From Albugo candida (Eukaryota > Oomycota > Peronosporomycetes > Albuginales), in the NCBI GenBank assembly GCA_040437565.1, contig JBDOQK010000068.1, positions 62,001 to 126,000 of the forward strand: a stretch of DNA of 64,000 nucleotides. The letters are read 5' to 3'. Below, piece by piece: positions 33,985 to 44,300 of the stretch; the stretch's first letter is position 1; each line of letters begins with the position of its first letter. Below the pieces are notes generated by a model. It did no database searches. It was not told where the DNA came from and saw only the letters and a program-made list of their open reading frames with translations. Both the position numbers and the translations under genes were made by a program.

Positions 33985-34065
33985 GGCAGCTTGGCCGAGT
34001 GGTTAAGGCGATGGCCTGCTAAGCCATTGGGGTAACCTGCGTGAGTTCGAATCTCACAGCTGTCG
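33985..34065 (+). tRNA. tRNA-Ser(GCT)
   Basis: Full cloverleaf with the class II long variable arm. Acceptor strand GGCAGCT pairs with AGCTGTC (one G-U), discriminator G. D-arm GCCGAGTGGTTAAGGC, anticodon arm ATGGCCTGCTAAGCCAT with anticodon GCT, T-arm GTGAGTTCGAATCTCAC. No intron. A T-rich stretch does not follow directly. It reads AGC and AGU serine codons. Confidence 0.97.
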
Positions 34066-34443
34066 CTTACTGCGAAGTGACGCTATGACAATTCTAAGAA
34101 ATGTACTGTATGGGCTTATCTCTCATGTAAAAATGCTGATCTAGAAGTTGAATAGTTTAGTTTGCTTCAACGACTGGGAAAGCTCCAAAGTAGAAATCAG
34201 GGTCACTTGATCAAAGTAGTTGGTCCAACGGCTGGAGCAAAGAGCGTACTACAATTGAAAGAGCAACATTCCTCGCTGTTAATAAGCTAGATGACGTAAT
34301 GCAAACACAAAGTACAAGTGCAATCGCAGTATATATTTATTTATTCACATTGCAAAATGCGAGGAAAGAAAGACACTTTTTAGACATCATTTGCGAGTCG
34401 CTGCATTCTGTCTAAAAGCACTTTAATCATAACAGGTTCAAAA

Positions 34444-36207
34444 CTACGAGGGAGACACACTTTCTGTTTTTTTGACTGCCATGTGCTCTATTATTTTCCA
34501 TTTCTCTTGTATCTTTTCGTTTCGAGTGGCTGTCGCTTGTTCCTGTAGTAAATATTCCTTTGCGCATTGATCGAAAAGCGCCATATCATAATCCATATAC
34601 AGCTTTAGGACATTCTATAGGTAGCACAAACAAAACAATGAGTAAAGTGACTGCCACGCAGATCGATGGAATCAAGTACCTGAGCCAGACCTTCAACAGT
34701 GACATTCCAATGTCCAAGCGAGTTCTTGTACAGCGGACCATAAATAAGTGGTAGAATCAGGTGTGCATGCTGTTTGCTTAAGCACCCATTATTCACCAAA
34801 TGTTCATTGTTCCACAGAAATAGAGATCTCTCCGCCACCTGGAAATGCTGACTTCCCAGCCATTTTGATAATGCTCGAAATAGAGGTTTATGAACCTGTT
34901 GTAGCTGTTCTGACCCCATCAATTCTAAAATTTCTTCAAGTTCATTGAGGAACAACACTTGTTTGGACGAACAGGACCACGGCCAAAATTTAAGTATGCC
35001 TTTAATAATACAAATCGCAGTGTCAGGATCTTTCTCCACAAACTGCGTGACGCAATACGATAACTGCTGGTGATACATGGCAACCGACTTGGGTTTATGC
35101 AAAGGAATGAGTGCTCGAACTAGAAATTGCAAGTGTTCCACCTTGAGAGGCATCGCGAATCCATTAATAATACTTCCAAGTATCTCCAGTAATTCACCGA
35201 TTCCATTGTGTCGTTCAGTTTCGTACACAAACGAATAAAATACATTGCTGATAGCTTTTCGAATAAACGATCGATGTGACATAAACTTGCCATAAATGCG
35301 GTGTAAGATAGTTTTCAAGTAATCTCGTTCGCGTGCGTCTTCACTATCGAATAATTCGACAAGGTATAAACAAAACTTTTGATCCACATACTTTTTTGCC
35401 ACTTTTGCAACGACTTCATTAGAAACCACAAATCGTAAAAAAAACTCGTAAACTACTTGTAGATGAGGCCATGAGGGTTCCAACACAGGTTCATCTTCCT
35501 CTGGGTCAAAGTCTTCGGTTTGTGGAGGAAGAGCGCGACATATATTGACCGTCTATGTCGTGTAGAGGATTAGCATTTGTCAAATACAAGCCAAAGCAGC
35601 GATATCGTACCACCATCCGCATAATTTCCGGCATCAGTGCTTCCGTGAAAATTTTCTGACCGCCAGGATTATTGACATAATCGACCAACTCCAGTAATGT
35701 CTGCCGCTTTAAATCTTTTCCTCTATTACAAGTGATTTCAGCTAAGTTTATATTCTCCCAATCACGTTTCTACCAACCTTTTATCCGATGAAGGATCATC
35801 GAAATTGAAAATGACGCAACAAAGCTCCAATTTTTGCTGGAACAAAATCTATCAGGCTCAATACGTAAGCCTGGAACACGTCAAGGATGTAAAAAATAAA
35901 CCTCTCTTTTCTGTGAGGATGTATCCTTCAAATGTGGTAAATCCTTCAAAGCTTGTATTTTTTGATTACGTGCTGTGAATGATCGTCGACGCTCTCGTTT
36001 GGGTAGTGCTAAATCCGAACGCGCTACTTCTCCGGTCAAAGGCGTTGATGTTCCCACACCAAGTACATTATTACCACCTGATGTCGTTGTGGCTTTGGTC
36101 CCTGTCACTCCAGCTTCATTATCGAGCCGATCGGACATATACGCAGTGTTCAAATGCTCTCCATTAGCACTCAGTTTTCGTTTCACAGTTTGCAGCATCC
36201 CTTTCAT
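34444..36207 (-). CDS. PP2A regulatory subunit B56 (B' family)
   Basis: Targeting subunit of protein phosphatase 2A; binds substrates with LxxIxE motifs. Exons 36207-35902, 35836-35778, 35722-35611, 35552-34680, 34614-34444 give 506 residues. ATG 36207 (MKGMLQTVKRKLSANGE) opens a variable N terminus. Then come QKLELCCVIFNFDDPSSDKR, ALMPEIMRMVTVNICRALPP, DFDPEEDEPVLEPSWPHLQL-like sequence, YEFFLRFVVSNEVVAKVAKK, RERDYLKTILHRIYGKFM, FIRKAISNVFYSFVYETERH and GIGELLEILGSIINGFAMPL, all core HEAT-like helices, to the final NVLKLYMDYDMALFDQCA helix and a lysine-rich tail. Confidence 0.96.
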
Positions 36208-37637
36208 ATTTTGAGTATCGCCAAACTTTCCGCTGTGACGTAATGAAATTCTGTGATTGGAACTGAAGCGGTATTTTATCAAATAAGGATCACGCTCAAG
36301 AAATACTATACAGTATCGGATTTCTCTGCACAAATATTTCGCTTACACTACTTTTCGTCGGCTATTTTTTTTCGCAACCTGATTTCGACTTCCTCAGCGC
36401 TATTCGTTCGAAAAGTGGATGGATGTCTGCTCGTGTCAATTGCGTTAAGTAGCGAGAAAGCGATCAGAGCACAGAAAGCATGCACAAACAATTCGATGAC
36501 ACTTTTGGGGGTGGAAAGTTTTAAACAGGTTTGGATTGCGGTGTTTTATTCGATGGAAAAACACCAGTGAAACGACGCAATATACCGTACCTCTCAGTAT
36601 AATGTTTTCTAGCGGTAGTCCATGCCATAGACTATTCTTATGAACGGAGACCTTTTTTTAATCATATTTTAGCTTATTTTACTGTGTGCATGCAAATGTA
36701 ATTCTATTTCGTTGCCATAAATATAAAAATGATACGATTTTTATGATTGGTTAATAATACTGTGCAGCATCTTCGGATTGGCTGAAACTGCGTGTGGCCT
36801 TTCAAGATACCAAGAAGACCCAATTCGATGGAAGTTGATGACGATGTTTTCTCCGCAATCAAACCACGAGATCGACCCGCTCCAAGACTACCTGACGGTT
36901 TGTATCCTGGCACAAGCGATTTACGCTTTGTGGATCCTCCTGATACCTTCCAAAAAGAGCAAAAAGCGTTTTATAGTCGTAAGGCCTCCATGCCGTCATT
37001 ACCCCAGGCCCCAGTAACAGGGAGGCTCACTGATGACTCAAAGCAGATATTATCTGCTCGACCTCGCCCTAAGCTTATGGATGATTGGTCCTTATTGCCG
37101 TCTTTCGATATGCCGAACGATTTAGGAGGAAAATTGTACTCGGAAGCGAACTCGGAGCCCGAACAAGAAGATGGCCTCCGCAGCCATATGAATGAGTATG
37201 TAATGAACAGGTCTCAGATACAGGATCTGGAAAGTCAGAATCATGATAAAGTCGATTCCATCGATGCTGTGACAAAGAATATCAAGGAGAAATCACAGGC
37301 CTTCGCTAATGAGGAATGGAAAGCTNNNNNNNNNNNNNNNNNNNNNNNNNNNNNNNNNNNNNNNNNNNNNNNNNNNNNNNNNNNNNNNNNNNNNNNNNNN
37401 NNNNNNNNNNNNNNNNNNNNNNNNNTAGTCCATGCCATAGACTATTCTTATGAACGGAGACCTTTTTTTAATCATATTTTAGCTTATTTTACTGTGTGCA
37501 TGCAAATGTAATTCTATTTCGTTGCCATAAATATAAAAATGATACGATTTTTATGATTGGTTAATAATACTGTGCAGCATCTTCGGATTGGCTGAAACTG
37601 CGTGTGGCCTTTCAAGATACCAAGAAGACCCAATTCG
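36208..37637. other. Intergenic region plus artefact copy
   Basis: Real intergenic sequence runs 36208 to 36827; 36828-37325 is the left, artefactual copy of the next gene's 5' part. Nothing else recognised. Confidence 0.55.
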
Positions 37638-38135
37638 ATGGAAGTTGATGACGATGTTTTCTCCGCAATCAAACCACGAGATCGACCCGCTCCAAGACTA
37701 CCTGACGGTTTGTATCCTGGCACAAGCGATTTACGCTTTGTGGATCCTCCTGATACCTTCCAAAAAGAGCAAAAAGCGTTTTATAGTCGTAAGGCCTCCA
37801 TGCCGTCATTACCCCAGGCCCCAGTAACAGGGAGGCTCACTGATGACTCAAAGCAGATATTATCTGCTCGACCTCGCCCTAAGCTTATGGATGATTGGTC
37901 CTTATTGCCGTCTTTCGATATGCCGAACGATTTAGGAGGAAAATTGTACTCGGAAGCGAACTCGGAGCCCGAACAAGAAGATGGCCTCCGCAGCCATATG
38001 AATGAGTATGTAATGAACAGGTCTCAGATACAGGATCTGGAAAGTCAGAATCATGATAAAGTCGATTCCATCGATGCTGTGACAAAGAATATCAAGGAGA
38101 AATCACAGGCCTTCGCTAATGAGGAATGGAAAGCT
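36616..38135. repeat. Assembly gap (37326-37425) with 710 bp duplicated flanks
   Basis: 36616-37325 and 37426-38135 are identical. The start of the coiled-coil gene appears twice (36828 and 37638). Confidence 0.95.
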
Positions 38136-38835
38136 ACAGAAGCTTCAGGCTTTTGTGCATGTTCCACCGAATGGGAGGATTTTCGAAAAGATATGGAAGT
38201 ATGCTTTCGTCAGATAGAAGAGATGATTAATCTGCATCGAGAGTATTTTAGTTTACACGCACCGGACGGTCTTCCGCTTTTAGAGCCTGCAATGGAGAAG
38301 AGAGTTCTGAACCATTCTATTCTAACATTCAATAAGCTCGAACATTTGCGTGCTCAATTTCACGAGCTTGCCATTCCAATGGCTCCAAAACAATCCTCTC
38401 TCAGAAGAAACAAGAACGATGATGTTACGAGTGACAATGGCGGTAAGAAATCAGTTCGAATATGTCGAGATGGTGGCTCTACATGTCAAAGTCGGAGAAT
38501 ACCAACGAATTTAGGCGACAAGCAAGAGCAGACAATTTACCCCATGAAAGCACAACCAGGAAACGGTATGTAAGCAGCTCCGTCTCTTTGTTACATCCGC
38601 TGAAAAGATTTTAGAATGGAGTAGGCGTTTAGAGGAGATCAAGCGCTCGCTGACTGCTGTCATAATTGCAAAGAAGCAGCATGGTGGGCAATCTGAACCT
38701 TCCGGAGAGAATACGAGTACATTCAGGGACAGTTGCATGCAAACAGAGCCACTGCCGATATCCTCCGAGCTATTCAATAAGCGATATAATCAGCTTTTGC
38801 ACAGGTGGAATTCCGGGTCTAGCGGTCCATTATAA
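37638..38835 (+). CDS. Hypothetical coiled-coil protein
   Basis: Unrecognised. ATG 37638 (MEVDDDVFSAIKPRDRPAPR). Exons 37638-38565 and 38615-38835, intron 49 nt, 382 residues. No signal peptide or membrane helix. The first third is proline- and serine-rich with a DDWSLLPSFDMPNDLGG segment. The middle has heptad-like helices (DKVDSIDAVTKNIKEKSQAF, WEDFRKDMEVCFRQIEEMIN). The C-terminal part is again helical (WSRRLEEIKRSLTAVIIAKK, ELFNKRYNQLLHRW). A cytoskeletal or scaffold role is possible but only inferred from composition. It lies 100 bp upstream of CDC50 on the same strand. Confidence 0.7.
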
Positions 38836-38935
38836 AAGCTTAAGACACACAGGCCTACAACTCTTAAGCCAAGTCTCCCATAATAGAACATATCTATTGA
38901 CCGGTCGTTCGCCTTTTCCATACTACTCCGCTGTG

Positions 38936-40570
38936 ATGAGTGCATCCCGTATCACCGTTATCGCTGGCGACGCGACCGAAAGCGTAAATCTTACTTTGCA
39001 TCCTACCGAAAGCTTCCCACCCAAAGGCCTGAGCAACACGAGAGGTTCTAATGTAAATCGACCGTTAAATACAAAATGGAGACAGCAGACCTTACGAAAG
39101 TGGGAGCCGATGCTGTCTCTTCCTCTCAGCATTCTTACTTGTCTGTTGACCGGACTTATATGCTCCGCGCTGGGGTATCTCATTCTCGCTGCCTCAGAGA
39201 GCAAAATCTCGCATCGTATCGAGTACGACGCCGGATCCGATACCAATACATCCGATCGAAGAGGAGCTGTTGCCGAGCAAAAACATGGAAGCGTAATGGA
39301 CATCGATAAATGTCGTTTGGACACTTCAGACCAAGCCAACTCGTTCCACGCGAATCACACGTGCTNNNNNNNNNNNNNNNNNNNNNNNNNNNNNNNNNNN
39401 NNNNNNNNNNNNNNNNNNNNNNNNNNNNNNNNNNNNNNNNNNNNNNNNNNNNNNNNNNNNNNNNNCGGACTTATATGCTCCGCGCTGGGGTATCTCATTC
39501 TCGCTGCCTCAGAGAGCAAAATCTCGCATCGTATCGAGTACGACGCCGGATCCGATACCAATACATCCGATCGAAGAGGAGCTGTTGCCGAGCAAAAACA
39601 TGGAAGCGTAATGGACATCGATAAATGTCGTTTGGACACTTCAGACCAAGCCAACTCGTTCCACGCGAATCACACGTGCTTTGTGAAGAGCACACTCCGC
39701 CATACGATTCTTGACCAAGCGTACATCTTCTACGAGCTACAAGGATACTATCAGAATCATCGACGATTCATGAGTTCTGTGATACGCACGCAATTTACCG
39801 ACGAATGGCGGCCTGGAATTAATACGAATTGCGCTCCATTGGTCTCCGCTCAGTCTTCCTACTGCTTTGAAGGCAATTGTGACCCAGAGACTATAGACAC
39901 GCGTGAGCTATTTCCCTGTGGAATCGTAGCAAATACGATGTTTAACGATATATTTTGGCTTCATTATGGTCTACTACCGACGGGCGAGGTCTTAGGCCCA
40001 ACTGATCTCATCCATCATGGGATTGCAAGGCGTTATCCCTCGCACAATATGAAGAATCCGACTTGGTATCCACCGTCCGCTACATTCCTTCCGATCTGGA
40101 ACAATCCGAATATGAGCCGTATCATTCCTTCCCCGTTAGACCTCAATATCACACCGCAGATCACAGACGATTATACAAACAGCACAGCTTGGGTTGTCGA
40201 TCCACGAGATCCGTATAAAGGAAGCGGTGTGGGTCTGGAGAATGAGCATTGGAGAGTTTGGGTCGAACTTGCAGCAACACAGCCTTTCTGGAAACCTTTT
40301 GGCAAAATCAATCGAACACTTCCGAATGGGACGGTTTTGATCTTTGCGGTGCAATCCAACTTTTACGTTCGATCGTTTGGCGGATCCAAGGCGCTCATCA
40401 TCAGCGACCTCGCATGGTTTGGCAACAGAAACCATACACTTGGTGCATTTTTCATCGGCGTGGGTGTCATTTTCCTTCTCGCTTGGGTTCTTTTTACTGC
40501 ACGATGGATCAGAGGATCTCGTCGACTCGGAGACGCAGCTTCGTTGGCTTGGAAACACAAGACGAAATAG
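38936..40570 (+). CDS. CDC50/LEM3 family P4-ATPase (flippase) beta subunit
   Basis: CDC50 proteins chaperone P4-ATPases out of the ER and support phospholipid flipping. ATG 38936. The N-terminal cytosolic motif KWRQQTLRKWEPMLSLPLS precedes the first helix (ILTCLLTGLICSALGYLILA). The ectodomain carries conserved blocks ELQGYYQNHRRFMSSV, CGIVANTMFNDIF, VDPRDPYKGSGVGLENEHW-like sequence, NRTLPNGTVLIFAVQSNFYV and cysteine pairs. The second helix is LGAFFIGVGVIFLLAWVLFTA. The 39366 gap plus its duplicated flank inserts exactly 315 bases in frame, so a naive translation contains a false 105-residue duplication of helix 1; the true protein is 439 residues. Confidence 0.94.
   Translation: MSASRITVIAGDATESVNLTLHPTESFPPKGLSNTRGSNVNRPLNTKWRQQTLRKWEPMLSLPLSILTCLLTGLICSALGYLILAASESKISHRIEYDAGSDTNTSDRRGAVAEQKHGSVMDIDKCRLDTSDQANSFHANHTCXXXXXXXXXXXXXXXXXXXXXXXXXXXXXXXXXXGLICSALGYLILAASESKISHRIEYDAGSDTNTSDRRGAVAEQKHGSVMDIDKCRLDTSDQANSFHANHTCFVKSTLRHTILDQAYIFYELQGYYQNHRRFMSSVIRTQFTDEWRPGINTNCAPLVSAQSSYCFEGNCDPETIDTRELFPCGIVANTMFNDIFWLHYGLLPTGEVLGPTDLIHHGIARRYPSHNMKNPTWYPPSATFLPIWNNPNMSRIIPSPLDLNITPQITDDYTNSTAWVVDPRDPYKGSGVGLENEHWRVWVELAATQPFWKPFGKINRTLPNGTVLIFAVQSNFYVRSFGGSKALIISDLAWFGNRNHTLGAFFIGVGVIFLLAWVLFTARWIRGSRRLGDAASLAWKHKTK
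39151..39680. repeat. Assembly gap (39366-39465) with 215 bp duplicated flanks
   Basis: 39151-39365 and 39466-39680 are identical, inside CDC50. One copy is real; the true reading passes from 39365 to 39681. Confidence 0.95.
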
Positions 40571-40621
40571 ACAATCAACTGAACAGGATTTGTATTGCAT
40601 ATCGCTTGAGAATTGTCTACG

Positions 40622-41291
40622 TTATCCGCTGATATGAGCGCCCGCTGGCCAGTTTTTGAGATCGACGAGCTCCAGCCACGAGTTTGTGTGAATTCCCTTC
40701 TTCCGAAACCAATTGTCGAAATCCTGTAATGATACCATTTGTGTCATTAAAGTCACTTCATAGGTCTCCTCTTGTTCCTTGCTTTCGCTCAGAGTGTCGC
40801 TGGCATTATCGGAATCGTCTGACGACATAAACGCTTTCATAACTGCTTGTGCACCCAACTGAGCTGAATATCGTGTAATCTCTCCGCTGAATGAGCAACT
40901 GATTCCATAGAGTCCCATAAGAAATGCCGTCAGACTGTCCTGAAGCGCATCAGAGCTCACATTCGCATCGGAAGCGATCTCTGACGAGCCTGGAGCCGCT
41001 AAAAGTCGACTGCTGCACTTGAGCTTCTCCAGCATTGTTCCTCCGCACAATAAAAGCATTCCACTTAATAACCACTTGACATTGATATTCTTTTCGGTAC
41101 AACGCGATTTTTCCGAGTGCCTGGAGCCTTCATCGTGCACAAAGGCTTCACAGAGCATGTAGAGAAGGTCAATGGATTCTTCAGAGAGTGGCAGTAATGA
41201 CGCGTTTGATGGTTGTCTTTCCCTATTGACGGGACAACAGATCTCTATCGCACGAGTCACGCATTCACTGGAGGTAGTGTGTGTGTCACAT

Positions 41292-41325
<34 letters not shown>

Positions 41326-44300
41326 TTCCAGCGTCAAGTTGGAGTTGTAGACCGTGAACGAGATCTTGAGCCGTCATTCGATGCAGTTGTGTTTCCGAGA
41401 CGAACGATTCCAATCGNNNNNNNNNNNNNNNNNNNNNNNNNNNNNNNNNNNNNNNNNNNNNNNNNNNNNNNNNNNNNNNNNNNNNNNNNNNNNNNNNNNN
41501 NNNNNNNNNNNNNNNNACGAGCCTGGAGCCGCTAAAAGTCGACTGCTGCACTTGAGCTTCTCCAGCATTGTTCCTCCGCACAGTAAAAGCATTCCACTTA
41601 ATAACCACTTGATATTGATATTCTTTTCGGTACAACACGATTTTTCCGAGTGCCTGGAGCCTTCATTGTGCACAAAGGCTTCACAGAGCATGTAGAGAAG
41701 GTCAATGGATTCTTCAGAGAGTGGCAGTAATGACGCGTTTGATGGTTGTCTTTCCCTATTGACGGGGCAACAGATCTCTATCGCACGAGTGACGCATTCA
41801 CTGGAGGTAGTGTGTTTGTCACATCCTGAGCCTGAGCCTGTTCCAGCGTCAAGTTGGAGTTGTAGACCGTGAACGAGATCTTGAGCCGTCATTCGATGCA
41901 GTTGTGTTTCCAAGACGAACGATTCCAATCGTAAGAGATCTTCGCTGAAGAATTGTAACTCGGCAGCATTCTCTGCTGTTGCAAAAACCAGTAGAGGAGC
42001 ATCCGACAATGTGGAAATCGGTCGGTAGGAGAGCACATGACCGCTGTCTCTCGTTATACGTGTGGGAGAGTTCTTGAACGGCTCCAGCGCGATATCGCTT
42101 TGCCGCACATGCACTCGATTGATTCTCTTCTCTGGCGAGCTCATTCGTTCCATATTGATCGATACTGTCATTTTGCGTGTTTTTATGTTGGAAATCGCGG
42201 GTATTTCCTCGTCGGTGTGTGTCGGTGACTTTGTTGTTTTCTTGGGCTCCGTATGTGATTGCTGCTCCCATTTCGCTACATCGAGAAGTTCCACCCAAGA
42301 GATCATTTGATACCCTCCTTTATTGTACCATTCTCCAAACTGCTCGAATGTGATTCGATTCCGCGTCCTCGAGATTAAAGTAGAGCCTCGTTTCGCATCT
42401 GCTCCATTTTCATTGTTCAAAAAATCGCTCAACACTTCTTCAATGAACTCATCGGCCTCGATATACATCCGCTCCATTCCAAGTCGATACGTTACATCGC
42501 TGAGCGCCATCAGTGCCAGTAAGAACGATCGAAGGAATAGGAACATGGCGGGTTGCGATAAGCTGTTGAGTGCTTTCATTCGGGTACGATTCGGTCGTGT
42601 GTCACTGATCTCAATCGATGGATTCGGTCCTCCTCTGTGTCCTTGCTGGAGCATATTCGCGACGAATTCGAATGCCAACTCCAATTTATGGCTTTTGGAT
42701 CCTTTCCCGAGGATACTCAGCCCACACGCGAGTTCCATTACGCTCACTTGATTCACTCCTTTTCGATCAAAACTGTTGTAAATGCGAGATAAAAGCTTTG
42801 AAGCGAGTTGTTGAGCTTTCTCGGAATCTGGTTTGTTGGGTATCACGCTTCGAATGCATTCATAAAACCGCTTCCGAGAGATATAAAGCTTCCCCCTCTC
42901 TTCGTTGACGTGCGAATACGACGTAGGAAGGGATGCTTCTTCATTTCTGCAGGCAATTGGTGTCGTGTACGCGACGACAGCGTCAAATATCTCTCCTAAA
43001 GGGACATCCGGCAGCTTTGTTTCGTTCAGCATTGTGAGGTAGCTGGAGATGTCGCTTTCAGAGAAATGTAAAATATTGTTCTCTTCAGAGATATCGAACG
43101 CATAAACGGGCGGAGCTTGCTGTCGTGTGGCGTTGAATGCTTGAGCCGCTGGCCATTTCGTCAGATCAAGTAATTCGAGCCAGGGACAGCTGATGTAGCC
43201 TCCAGCTCCATACCACGCTGCAAATTCCTCCAGAGAAATATAATCCGCGTGCTTGCATTTGGTTTGGATAAAGACCTTTGAAATGAGCTCACTTGCGTAT
43301 TGACCGGCGATAGAGCTGGTGTTCCATTCGTCGACATTCTCGGAATTGGATCTCGCCGAATAAGCTGAAAATGCGAATAAGACAGCCAGAATGGATCGAA
43401 ACATATCGAATAAATGTCGACGATGAACGTATCCTTCTTTGTGGCTGAACAAGCGGAAGAGGAGGCTCAATTTGGGACCTTTTGACGTGCCGCAGAATAC
43501 ACTCAGACCCGCGACGAGCTGGGCGAGATGAACAGAGCTTGAAGTAGCTAGCATCGAGCTTCGTTGTCCTTCTTTGTTCTCGGACGATTCCTCGGCATCA
43601 ACGATCGTTTCTATCTCAAACATAAAGTAGATTCGAAGCATGTGGAAAGACAAGAATTCTTGCTCTTCTTTGACCAGAGATTTCGCCGAAACAAGACTTC
43701 GTACGGCCATCAGGTATCCCTTCTTTGACATTTGATTCTTTCGAGCATGCGCTTTTAATCGGTCGAGTAAATCGTTGCAGCTCATCGATCTCAATTCAAG
43801 TCGTTCAGAGATTGTGTAGACAATCGCGACATCTTTGAGTCGAATTTGGAGCGTGACTTTCCCATCGACCTCCGAGTGGAATTGAAATGCGACAGTTTGT
43901 ATGTCCGTATTGAGAGCCTGCGCATTTCCATTTTGATCCGTGAGCTCATCCGATGTGCTGGTAGGAAGCTTGGCCGTGGATTTCACTTGATCTGCTTCGA
44001 GGGCTTCCGAGCTATAGCGCTCATTCTCCGAATGAATCGACCACGTTTGATCGGTTGAAATGCTAGCTCGCTTGTCGTCCTTTTCCGAAAAGCTTTTAGG
44101 CGTTTGACTCTTCCCCGTATCTGTGGAGGATGCACGATAAGTTCGACCGTCTTCCTGTGTTACGTACTGCATCGCCGCATTTTGCCGCCGTGTGAATTTG
44201 AGTATGGCGTCTCTAACATTTGACGGCACTTCAGGCCACTTTTTGGCGTCTAAAAGCTCGATCCACGCGATTATATTGTACCCGTGCATTGAGTACCATT

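Noticed and set aside
38936-40570. CDC50 with a duplicated first membrane helix
   Set aside because: Duplicate flank plus gap total 315 bases, which happens to keep the frame; removing the overlap gives a normal CDC50.
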